Assembly: GCA_022572105.1 (NCBI GenBank)
Contig: JACZWN010000031.1
Span: 1 to 21,100, forward strand
DNA: 21,100 nt
Direction of reading: 5' to 3'
Source of the DNA: Pseudomonadota bacterium
GTDB taxonomy: Bacteria; Pseudomonadota; Alphaproteobacteria; Kiloniellales; J153
Made by a program: the position numbers and the translations under genes. Below, piece by piece: positions 14,371 through 20,399 of the stretch. Under the pieces are notes generated by a model. That model ran no database searches. It had not been told where the DNA came from and saw nothing but the letters and a program-made list of their open reading frames with translations. Position 1 is the first letter of the stretch. Each line of letters opens with the position of its first letter.

Positions 14371-15387
14371 ATGAGCGGAGCGAGTCTGCAGGAAACGGCG
14401 CGGGCCTTGGTCGCCGACGGCAAGGGCATCCTGGCGGCGGACGAGAGCTCGGGCACGATCAAGAAGCGCCTCGACAGCATCAACGTCGAATCGACGGAGG
14501 CAAACCGGCGCGACTACCGCGCGCTGCTGTTCTCCACGCCGGGCGCGGGCCAGCACATCAGCGGCGTGATTTTGTTCGACGAGACCCTTCGCCAGAACGC
14601 CGCCGACGGCACGCCGCTGGTCGAGATCATCCAGGACGCCGGCATGATCCCGGGCATCAAGGTCGACAAGGGCGCGAAACCCTTGGCCGGGCACCCGGAC
14701 GAGACCGTGACCGAGGGCCTCGACGGCCTGCGCGAGCGGCTCGAAGAGTATGCCGGGCTCGGCGCCCGTTTCACCAAGTGGCGCGCGGTCTACCGGATCG
14801 GCGAGACGATCCCGGGTCCGGCCTGCATCACCACCAACGCCCACGCCTTGGCGCGCTTCGCGGCGCTGTCCCAGGAGGCGGGCCTGGTGCCGATCGTCGA
14901 GCCCGAGGTGCTGATGGACGGCGACCACGACATCGACGACTGCGCCGAGGTCACGGAAGAGGCGCTGCGCACGGTGTTCGCCGAACTGGCGGTTCAAGAG
15001 GTGCTGCTCGAAGGCATGCTGCTCAAGCCCAACATGGTGCTCTCGGGCAAGGACTGCCCCGAGCAGGCCGGCGTCGAAGAGGTCGCGGCCCGGACGCTCC
15101 GCTGCCTCAGGCGGACGGTGCCGGCGGCGGTGCCGGGCATGGTCTTCCTGTCGGGCGGGCAGAGCGACGAGGCCGCGACGCTGCACCTCAACGCCATGAA
15201 CAAGCTGGCGGGGAGGGCCTCGGCCGAACCGGCGCCGTGGAAGCTGAGCTTCTCCTACGGCCGCGCGCTGCAGGCGGCGCCGCTCAAGGCCTGGGCCGGC
15301 GACCACGACAAACTGGCGGCCGCGCAAGCGGCACTGATGGAGCGCGCCAAGGCCAACGGCGCGGCGACGCTCGGCCAATACGCGTAA
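14371..15387 (+). CDS. fba: Fructose-bisphosphate aldolase, class I
   Basis: Schiff-base aldolase that splits fructose 1,6-bisphosphate into dihydroxyacetone phosphate and glyceraldehyde 3-phosphate. The 338-residue product begins MSGASLQETARALVADGKG, with LAADESSGTIKKRL (Asp24), FTKWRAVYRIG (Lys136), IVEPEVLMDGDHD (Glu178) and the Schiff-base lysine Lys219 in GMLLKPNMVLSG, and FLSGGQSDEAAT. This is the eukaryote-like class I family, not the zinc class II enzyme more common in bacteria. The frame is open upstream through the tkt end; ATG 14371 is chosen by homology, with a weak GGGG 11 bases upstream. The 82-base gap after tkt has no clear terminator, so cotranscription is likely. Confidence 0.97.
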   Translation: MSGASLQETARALVADGKGILAADESSGTIKKRLDSINVESTEANRRDYRALLFSTPGAGQHISGVILFDETLRQNAADGTPLVEIIQDAGMIPGIKVDKGAKPLAGHPDETVTEGLDGLRERLEEYAGLGARFTKWRAVYRIGETIPGPACITTNAHALARFAALSQEAGLVPIVEPEVLMDGDHDIDDCAEVTEEALRTVFAELAVQEVLLEGMLLKPNMVLSGKDCPEQAGVEEVAARTLRCLRRTVPAAVPGMVFLSGGQSDEAATLHLNAMNKLAGRASAEPAPWKLSFSYGRALQAAPLKAWAGDHDKLAAAQAALMERAKANGAATLGQYA

Positions 15388-15434
15388 GACGCAACAGGCA
15401 AAGCGACGAGACGGAAAAGGACGGGGGGAAAAAC

Positions 15435-16445
15435 ATGGCGGTTCGGGTTGGAGTGAACGGGTTCGGGCGCATCGGCCGCCTGGTGCTGCGCGCGGCCATG
15501 GAGGCCAAGCGCAAGGACATCGTCTTCGTCGCGATCAACGACCTGGGCTCGGCCGAGGCCAACGCCCATTTGCTGGCGCACGATTCGGTGCACGGCGCCT
15601 TCCCCGGCAAGGTCTCGGCGACCCGGAACGCGATCAAGATCGGCGGCCAGACGGTCCGGGTGCTGGCCGAGCGCGACCCGGCCAAGCTGCCCTGGGCCGA
15701 GCTCGGCGTCGACATCGTGCTCGAGTGCACGGGGCTGTTCACCAAGCGCGAGGCGGCGGCCCAGCACCTGGAAGCGGGCGCCAAGAAGGTGCTCATCTCC
15801 GCGCCCAGCGGCGACGCCGACATCATGGTCGTGTACGGGGTCAACGACGACAAGCTGCGCAAGAAGCATCGGGTGATCTCGAACGCCTCCTGCACCACCA
15901 ACTGCCTGGTCCCGGTCGCCCACGTGCTCGATCGGACGGTCGGCATCAAGCACGGCTTCATGACCACGATCCACGCCTTCACCGGCGACCAGCGCACCGT
16001 GGACACGCTGCACAGTGACCCGCGCCGGGCGCGGGCGGCCTCGGTGTCCATGATCCCGACCTCGACCGGGGCGGCGCGCGCGGTCGGCCTGGTCCTGCCC
16101 AAGCTCAAGGGCAAGCTGGACGGCACCGCGATCCGGGTGCCGACGCCCAACGTCAGCCTCATCGACCTGACCATCGAGGCCAAGAAGAAGACCACGGTCG
16201 AGGCGGTCAACGCCGCCATGGTCCGCGCCGCCCAGGGCAACCGGCTGAAGGGCATCCTCACGGTCAACGACGAGCCGCTGGTGTCGACCGATTTCAACCA
16301 CGACCCGGCGAGCTCGATCTTCGACCTGACCCAGACCCAGGTCCTCGACGGCACCTTCGTGCGGGTCTTGTCTTGGTACGACAACGAATGGGGCTTCTCG
16401 AACCGCATGAGCGACGTGGCGGTCGCGCTCGGCAAGCTGCTCTGA
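15435..16445 (+). CDS. gap: Glyceraldehyde-3-phosphate dehydrogenase, type I
   Basis: Oxidises and phosphorylates glyceraldehyde 3-phosphate to 1,3-bisphosphoglycerate. The 336-residue product shows the NAD-binding VGVNGFGRIGRLVLRA (5-20), Asp36 in AINDLGS favouring NAD, the active-site ASCTTNCLVPVAHVL with Cys153, His180 in TTIHAF, and WYDNEWGFSNR near the end. The start at 15435 has a strong GGGGGG site 6 bases upstream, better than those of tkt and fba. In many alphaproteobacteria the order is tkt-gap-pgk-fba; here fba precedes gap and pgk is absent, so 1,3-bisphosphoglycerate must be handled by a pgk elsewhere. The C-terminus and length are normal. Confidence 0.98.
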   Translation: MAVRVGVNGFGRIGRLVLRAAMEAKRKDIVFVAINDLGSAEANAHLLAHDSVHGAFPGKVSATRNAIKIGGQTVRVLAERDPAKLPWAELGVDIVLECTGLFTKREAAAQHLEAGAKKVLISAPSGDADIMVVYGVNDDKLRKKHRVISNASCTTNCLVPVAHVLDRTVGIKHGFMTTIHAFTGDQRTVDTLHSDPRRARAASVSMIPTSTGAARAVGLVLPKLKGKLDGTAIRVPTPNVSLIDLTIEAKKKTTVEAVNAAMVRAAQGNRLKGILTVNDEPLVSTDFNHDPASSIFDLTQTQVLDGTFVRVLSWYDNEWGFSNRMSDVAVALGKLL

Positions 16446-16507
16446 GGCGGCAAAATCCGGGCCCCGGAGCGGGTCCGTGTCTCGGTTCGAAATGGCGCGG
16501 AAACAAC

Positions 16508-16527
16508 GCCCGGAACGTCGGCTTTTT
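16508..16527 (+). terminator. Possible intrinsic terminator after gap
   Basis: A short stem GCC(C)G / CGGC (16508-16522) is followed directly by five T (16523-16527). It is the only hairpin-plus-T arrangement downstream of gap. The stem has just four pairs and a bulge, so termination would be weak. A second stem, AGCGG-N7-CCGCT, follows at 16528-16544. Confidence 0.35.
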
Positions 16528-16577
16528 AGCGGATCATGCCCGCTTTGCGCCCAACGGCAGACCTTGGCACAGGGTCA

Positions 16578-16606
16578 TCGACACAGCCGCGCCCCAACCC
16601 AATAAA
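16578..16606 (+). promoter_or_regulatory. Candidate sigma-70 promoter for the MFS gene
   Basis: TCGACA (16578-16583) and AATAAA (16601-16606) are 17 bases apart. Transcription would start near 16613, leaving a leader of about 20 bases before the ATG at 16633. The leader contains a run of six T. Confidence 0.45.
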
Positions 16607-16632
16607 GACATGTTTTTTCTCGCGCCGAGCTC

Positions 16633-17874
16633 ATGATTGACGCGGGCCCGACAGCCAGCGGGCGGCGGCAGATATTGCCGTCGAGCAGATGGGTGGTCCT
16701 GGCGATCGTTTTCCTGGCGCGCACATGCATCGGCTTCCAGTTCATTGCCGTTGCCGCCCAGATGCCTCAGCTTCGAGCCGAATTACATTTTGATTACAGC
16801 CAGATCGGAATTCTGCTGGGCGTGTTCATGATCGCGGGCGCGCTTCTGTCATTGCCCAGCGGCATGATCGCCAACCGTCTCGGGGATCGACGGACGATCC
16901 AGATCGGGCTCGTCGCCCTTATCGCGGGCGGCGCGATTCTGGGGTCGGGGGAGACGTTTCACGCGGCGCTGATCGGACGGGTCATTGGCGGGTTCGGTGC
17001 GGTGTTCATCACCGTTCCAGCCGCCAAGATCCTGACCGACTGGTTCGTCGGCAAGGAAATGGCCACCGCGATGAGCGTGCTTGGCGTCGCTTGGCCGGTC
17101 GGCATCGCGGTCGGCATGTCTCTACTGCCCTTTATCAATGTCTGGTCGGACTGGCGTGTGGCGGTCTATGTCACCGCCGCCGCCCCGGCTCTGGCCATGC
17201 TCCTGGTCTCGACCCTGCCCGCGCCGGGCGAGAGGACGGAAGCCGAATCCGCGCCCGCAAATCCGGTCGCACGGCCGCCGCTATGGTCGATTCAACCACG
17301 GGAATTCTGGATCATTCTGGCCGGTGGCGCCGCATGGCCGCTGATGAGCACCGGGGGCTATGTGGTTTTTTCAAGCTATGCGCCGGTAATGCTGATCGAC
17401 CGGGGCATTCCCCATACCACCGCCGCGCTGGTTATCAGCCTTCTGTCCTGGCTGCTTATCGTGATCATCCCGTTGGGCGGCTATTTGACCGACCGGACGG
17501 GAAAAAAAGATTTGATGTTCTGGGGCGGTTGCTTGGCCGCCGCCGCCGCCATCGCGATGGTTCCGGTCATGGACCCGGTGGAACTATGGGTCGTGCTGTC
17601 CGCATTTTTGGGTTTCACGGTCGGGATGGTGATGGCCTTGCCCGGGGAAGTGCTGTCGCCCAAAAGCCGCGCCACCGGTCTCGGGCTTTATTACACAGTG
17701 TATTATATCGGCACCGGAGTTCTCCCCGCCATTGCCGGCTGGATTCAGGACACCATGGGTTCGGCAGCGTTCGTCATCTGGTTCAGCGCGGCCTGTCTGG
17801 CGCTTGCGCCGTTCTCGCTATTGGCTTTTCGAATTTTGCAATATCGATGGAAGCTGGGCGATCGGGGTTGGTAA
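16633..17874 (+). CDS. MFS transporter, CynX/NimT-like
   Basis: A 413-residue inner-membrane permease with about 12 hydrophobic segments, starting at WVVLAIVFLARTCIGFQFIAV. The MFS motif between helices 2 and 3 is present as GMIANRLGDRRTIQIG (about 76-91), and the second half has the matching GGYLTDRTGKKDLMFWGG (about 288-305). Overall it resembles small-anion and cyanate-type permeases (CynX/NimT branch), but the substrate cannot be inferred. Base composition is visibly less GC-rich than the neighbours, with many A/T-ending codons (for example ttattacacagtgtattata near 17689), and it is followed at once by gene remnants. Both facts suggest transfer. The ribosome site is weak (GAG). It has its own likely promoter and is probably not part of the gap operon. 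Confidence 0.9.
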   Translation: MIDAGPTASGRRQILPSSRWVVLAIVFLARTCIGFQFIAVAAQMPQLRAELHFDYSQIGILLGVFMIAGALLSLPSGMIANRLGDRRTIQIGLVALIAGGAILGSGETFHAALIGRVIGGFGAVFITVPAAKILTDWFVGKEMATAMSVLGVAWPVGIAVGMSLLPFINVWSDWRVAVYVTAAAPALAMLLVSTLPAPGERTEAESAPANPVARPPLWSIQPREFWIILAGGAAWPLMSTGGYVVFSSYAPVMLIDRGIPHTTAALVISLLSWLLIVIIPLGGYLTDRTGKKDLMFWGGCLAAAAAIAMVPVMDPVELWVVLSAFLGFTVGMVMALPGEVLSPKSRATGLGLYYTVYYIGTGVLPAIAGWIQDTMGSAAFVIWFSAACLALAPFSLLAFRILQYRWKLGDRGW

Positions 17875-17875
17875 C

Positions 17876-17948
17876 CTAGACCGGATCGCGACCGATCTTG
17901 CCGGTCCCGAAATAGCGCGCGTCCGGGTGGGCAATGTAGAAATCCGAC
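17876..17948 (-). pseudogene. metH: Remnant of the metH 3' end (cobalamin-dependent methionine synthase activation domain)
   Basis: Reading the minus strand from about 17954, the translation is AVSDFYIAHPDARYFGTG, then KIGRDPV and a TAG stop (17878-17876). This resembles the conserved C-terminal stretch of the MetH activation domain, normally SGxYxxHPxxRYFxVGxIxRDQVEDYA. The match breaks at RDQ-V-E, where CAG and GAG would each need one base change to give the CCG and TAG seen. Only about 25 residues remain of a protein of more than 1100, and the fragment abuts the stop of the MFS gene. It is a decayed fragment, not a gene. Identification is from memory of the family motif and needs a database match. 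Confidence 0.6.
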
Positions 17949-18209
17949 ACCGCCGGCGCCGAGGACGTCCCGTACCTGCTCGACATCCAGAGCGATTTCT
18001 TGGACCGCCTGCACACGCGCCTGGTGGTGCCGCTGATGGCGCTGGCGCGCTACGGAACCCCGATCGAGATCGAAGGCGAGGCCCACGTCGGGTTCTTCAC
18101 CGAGATGGCCGGGATTGCGCGCCCCCTGCTCGGCGATGTGGTCGCCTCGGCCGCCGAGCGCCGGCACGAGATCGTCGCGGCGGTCGATTTCATGATCCAA
18201 GGGTTCTAG
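17946..18209 (+). pseudogene. ccdB: 5'-truncated ccdB-family toxin gene, no antitoxin
   Basis: The frame DTAGAEDVPYLLDIQSDFLD, then RLHTRLVVPLMALARYG, EIEGEAHVGFFTEMAGI, GDVVASAAERRHEIVAAVDF and MIQGF-stop follows the CcdB gyrase-poison family (compare E. coli VDVQSDIID, RRMVIPL and the end NLMFWGI). The usual first residues (MxRFDVYxN) are missing: an in-frame TAG at 17937 closes the frame upstream and the sequence before it is the metH remnant on the other strand. The segment between VVPL and EIEG also looks several residues short. The only starts left are TTG 18000 or internal ATGs. No ccdA-like antitoxin gene precedes it. A shortened, harmless remnant is the likeliest reading. Confidence 0.68.
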
Positions 18210-18262
18210 CGCGCCGAGCCCCGTGCCGCCACGACCCCGTTTCGCCCGAGCCCCGTTTTGCC

Positions 18263-18268
18263 TATAAT
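18263..18268 (+). promoter_or_regulatory. Consensus -10 element placed for leaderless transcription
   Basis: A perfect TATAAT (18263-18268) ends 6 bases before the ATG at 18275, so transcription is expected to start at or within a base or two of the A of that ATG. At a 17-base gap the -35 position reads TTTCGC (18240-18245), a weak match. No Shine-Dalgarno precedes the ATG, as expected for a leaderless mRNA. Confidence 0.5.
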
Positions 18269-18274
18269 GGCGCC

Positions 18275-18679
18275 ATGAAGGGGCGCCCGATCATCGTCCA
18301 CTCGCTCAAGGAGGCCCGGGCCGCGGTCGCGGTCGCGGCCGAGCTTGGCGTCCCGGTGACGCTCGCCTCGGCGCCGGAGGCGGCCGGCTATCTGGGCGCG
18401 CTCTGGTTCCGCGAGCTGGTCGCCATGGCCGCCGCCGAGCGGCCCGAGGCCGAGGTCGACGCGGTGCTCGATTGCGGCGACCAGCCCGGACACGTGATGG
18501 CCGCCCTGCGCCAGGGCTTGAAGCGGGTGCGCTTCACCGGCCCGAAGTCGACCGCCACCACGCTGCGCGCGCTGGCCGGCCGATACGACGCCGAGATCGT
18601 GACCGGCGCGCTCCGCGCCCACGATCTCATGGACCAGGCCGAGCCCGAGGCGGCCTGCCGGCGTTGGCTGGCGCGATAA
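18275..18679 (+). CDS. Hypothetical protein, probably from a leaderless mRNA
   Basis: A 134-residue soluble protein I do not recognise. It starts MKGRPIIVHSLKEARAAVAVA, has alternating short strands and Ala-rich helices (LGVPVTLASAPEAAGYLGALW; VDAVLDCGDQPGHVMAALRQG; LKRVRFTGPKSTATTLRALA) and ends ACRRWLAR. The pattern suggests a small alpha/beta (Rossmann- or barrel-like) domain. There is no signal peptide or membrane segment. Codon use is strongly GC-rich like the core genes, unlike the MFS gene upstream. It precedes efp by about 170 bases. I would not assign a function. Confidence 0.72.
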   Translation: MKGRPIIVHSLKEARAAVAVAAELGVPVTLASAPEAAGYLGALWFRELVAMAAAERPEAEVDAVLDCGDQPGHVMAALRQGLKRVRFTGPKSTATTLRALAGRYDAEIVTGALRAHDLMDQAEPEAACRRWLAR

Positions 18680-18695
18680 TCCGGTCCGACCGAAT

Positions 18696-18719
18696 GATAC
18701 CAAAGGTCGTTGGAATTAG
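18696..18719. repeat. Imperfect palindrome, copy B of a possible dispersed repeat
   Basis: GATACCAAAGGTCG (18696-18709) followed by TTGGAATTAG (18710-18719). ATACCAA and TTGGAAT are inverted complements with one mismatch. It shares ATACCAA-N2-GTCG and GG-N-ATTAG with the site at 1218-1247. It lies between the hypothetical gene and efp. Confidence 0.4.
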
Positions 18720-18729
18720 GCCGGGGGCC

Positions 18730-18741
18730 GCTCCCGGGAGC
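18730..18741. repeat. Perfect 12-bp palindrome before efp
   Basis: GCTCCCGGGAGC is a perfect palindrome, 50 bases after the hypothetical gene and 14 bases before the putative efp -35. It could be an operator or the stem of a weak terminator; no T-run follows. Confidence 0.3.
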
Positions 18742-18754
18742 CGCAAGGGCCCGA

Positions 18755-18783
18755 TTGCCTCGATTGGGGCAACCTGCTAGCTT
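18755..18783 (+). promoter_or_regulatory. Candidate sigma-70 promoter for efp
   Basis: TTGCCT (18755-18760) and TAGCTT (18778-18783) are exactly 17 bases apart. Transcription would start near 18790, giving a 5' leader of about 59 bases that includes the duplicated efp start. Confidence 0.42.
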
Positions 18784-18824
18784 CCGCGCGCCTTTCGCCA
18801 GCCCGTTTCCCTGTGAACCCGGAC

Positions 18825-18857
18825 CCGGACCATGAAGATCGCCGGACCATGAAGATC
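18825..18857 (+). repeat. 17-bp-period tandem duplication across the efp start codon
   Basis: CCGGACCATGAAGATC occurs at 18825-18840 and again at 18842-18857. Both copies contain ATGAAGATC, the first three codons of efp. Because the period is 17, the first ATG (18832) is out of frame: it reads MKIAGP and stops at TGA 18850-18852, which overlaps the true efp ATG (18849) as ATGA. Confidence 0.85.
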
Positions 18858-19415
18858 AATGGCAACGCCGTCCGTCCCGGCTACGTCATCGAGCACAAGG
18901 GCCGCCTGTGGCGCGCCACCAAGATCAAGCACACCCAGCCCGGCAAGGGCGGCGCCTACCTGCAGGTCGAGCTCAAGGACATCCGCGACGGCACCAAGCT
19001 GAACGAGCGGTTCCGTTCGAGCGAGACCGTCGAGCGCGTCCGGCTCGATCAGCGCCGGTACCAGTTCCTGTTCAGCGAAGGCGAGATGTTCACCTTCATG
19101 GACAACGAGACCTACGACCAGATGGCGATCCACCAGGACCTGATCGGCGAGCCGGTCGACTTCCTCCAGGAAGGCATGACCGTCACCATCGAGTCCTATG
19201 AGGGCTCGCCCATCGGCGTGACCCTGCCCGACAGCGTGGCCATGGCGGTGGTCGAGGCCGACCCGGTGGTCAAAGGCCAGACCGCCTCGTCCTCGTACAA
19301 GCCGGCGGTGATCGAGAACGGCCGCCGGGTCATGGTGCCGCCGCATATCGAGACCGGAACCCGCATCGTCGTCGGCACCGCCGACGGCAGCTACGTCGAG
19401 CGCGCCAAGGATTAG
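18849..19415 (+). CDS. efp: Elongation factor P
   Basis: Translation factor that enters the ribosomal E site and relieves stalling at consecutive prolines. The 188-residue product starts MKINGNAVRPGYVIEHKG; the tip loop is TQPGKGGAYLQVEL with Lys33 at the position modified in other EF-Ps, and the OB domains follow (EGEMFTFMDNETYDQ, VTLPDSVAMAVVEADPVVKG, VPPHIETGTRIVV). ATG 18849 is chosen by homology; a GTG at 18813 in the same frame would add 12 odd residues. Its start is duplicated 17 bases upstream, giving a six-codon upstream ORF whose stop overlaps this start. suhB follows after 58 bases. Confidence 0.97.
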   Translation: MKINGNAVRPGYVIEHKGRLWRATKIKHTQPGKGGAYLQVELKDIRDGTKLNERFRSSETVERVRLDQRRYQFLFSEGEMFTFMDNETYDQMAIHQDLIGEPVDFLQEGMTVTIESYEGSPIGVTLPDSVAMAVVEADPVVKGQTASSSYKPAVIENGRRVMVPPHIETGTRIVVGTADGSYVERAKD

Positions 19416-19434
19416 GCCGGGCCGGCGGCCCGAC

Positions 19435-19461
19435 GGGCGCCACCCCAGTGGGCGCCACCCA
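19435..19461 (+). repeat. 15-bp-period direct repeat in the efp-suhB spacer
   Basis: GGGCGCCACCC occurs at 19435-19445 and 19450-19460, 15 bases apart. The second copy runs directly into the suhB ribosome binding site (AGGAG, 19461-19465), so duplication changed the leader just upstream of that site. Confidence 0.7.
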
Positions 19462-19476
19462 GGAGCCAGCGAGATA
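19461..19476 (+). promoter_or_regulatory. Ribosome binding site serving an ATA codon at the suhB start
   Basis: AGGAG (19461-19465) lies 8 bases before ATA (19474-19476). ATA is in frame with suhB, and homology to SuhB begins right after it. Between the efp stop and ATG 19504 there is no in-frame ATG, GTG or TTG. The ATG at 19504 itself has no ribosome site. Confidence 0.6.
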
Positions 19477-20301
19477 GCCACACGTTCGGCCCTCATCAAC
19501 GTCATGGTCCGCGCCGCCGACAAGGCCGCACGCAAGCTCCAGCGCGACTTCGGCGAGGTCGAGAACCTGCAGGTCTCGAAGAAGGGGCCGGCCGACTTCG
19601 TCTCGACCGCGGATCTGCGCGCCGAGCGCATCCTGCGCGAGGAGTTGGCGCGCGCCCGCCCCGGTTACGGCTTCCTGATGGAGGAGTCGGGCGCCAGCGG
19701 GCCGTCCGGCGAGGGCGAGCGGCGCTGGATCGTCGACCCGCTCGACGGCACCACCAATTTCCTGCACGGCCTGCCCCACTTCGCCATCTCCATCGCGCTC
19801 GAGGAGGGCGACGAGATCCTGGCCGGCGTCGTCTACGACCCGCTCAAGAACGAGACCTTCGTGGCCGAGAAGGGCACGGGCGCCTATCTCAACGGCCGGC
19901 GCATCCGGGTTTCGTCCCGGGCGCGCCTGGAGCAATCGCTGATCGCGACCGGCATCCCCTTCAAGGGGCACGGCGATGGTCCGGCGTTCCTGGCCGAAAT
20001 GGAGACGGTGATGGGCGAGACCGCCGGCGTCCGGCGATGGGGCGCGGCCTCGCTGGATCTCGCCTACGTGGCGGCCGGGCGCTTCGACGGCTATTGGGAG
20101 CGCGACCTGTCGCCCTGGGACATCGCCGCCGGGATCATCCTGGTACGCGAGGCGGGCGGCTTCGTCACCCAGATCGACGCCCATACGATCCGCGCCGACA
20201 GCCCGAGCATCCTGGCCACCAACGACACCCTGCACCGCCCACTGACCAAGCTGCTGCGCGGCGCGCGCAAGACCGCACCGTATACGGTGGTGGACCATTA
20301 G
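19474..20301 (+). CDS. suhB: Inositol-1-monophosphatase family protein SuhB
   Basis: Magnesium-dependent phosphatase of the IMPase family; E. coli SuhB also takes part in rRNA transcription complexes. Motifs are intact: MEESG (metal-binding Glu), WIVDPLDGTTNF (85-96, metal Asp residues) and SPWDIAAGIILVREAGG (Asp216). I place the start at ATA 19474, because the sequence after it, ATRSALINVMVRAADKAAR, matches the N-terminus of family members (E. coli LNIAVRAARKAG), while ATG 19504 would cut into the first helix. From 19474 the product has 275 residues, from 19504 it has 265. Either AUA initiates or the start has mutated or been misread. It lies 58 bases after efp and is probably cotranscribed. 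Confidence 0.93.
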   Translation: MATRSALINVMVRAADKAARKLQRDFGEVENLQVSKKGPADFVSTADLRAERILREELARARPGYGFLMEESGASGPSGEGERRWIVDPLDGTTNFLHGLPHFAISIALEEGDEILAGVVYDPLKNETFVAEKGTGAYLNGRRIRVSSRARLEQSLIATGIPFKGHGDGPAFLAEMETVMGETAGVRRWGAASLDLAYVAAGRFDGYWERDLSPWDIAAGIILVREAGGFVTQIDAHTIRADSPSILATNDTLHRPLTKLLRGARKTAPYTVVDH

Positions 20302-20329
20302 GCGGGAAAATGCATATTTCGCAAAGCTG

Positions 20330-20358
20330 TTGTCGAGTCTTCGTGCTCGGCATAGTCT
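20330..20358 (+). promoter_or_regulatory. Candidate promoter for the Pro-rich exported protein
   Basis: TTGTCG (20330-20335) and TAGTCT (20353-20358) are 17 bases apart in an AT-richer spacer. Transcription would start near 20365, about 35 bases before the ATG at 20400. TAATAT at 20358-20363 is an alternative -10 without a -35. Confidence 0.35.
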
Positions 20359-20399
20359 AATATACCGATTCGCTTGAGGAATTTCTCGACGGGGGACAA

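Noticed and set aside
15255..16453. Long minus-strand frames opposite gap
   Set aside because: Antisense shadows of a certain gap gene; low-complexity composition and no family signature.
16610..16636. Eight-codon ORF (MFFLAPSS) overlapping the MFS start as ATGA
   Set aside because: No ribosome site within the short predicted leader, and the overlap may be chance; kept only as a note.
18825..20301. CRISPR-like array from short repeats around efp and suhB
   Set aside because: Each repeat occurs only twice with almost no spacer; these are tandem slippage duplications, and no cas genes are present.
20310..20360. A 16-codon ORF (MHISQSCCRVFVLGIV) before the Pro-rich gene, possible leader peptide
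   Set aside because: The candidate promoter for the next gene lies inside it, there is no attenuator hairpin, and the ribosome site is poor.
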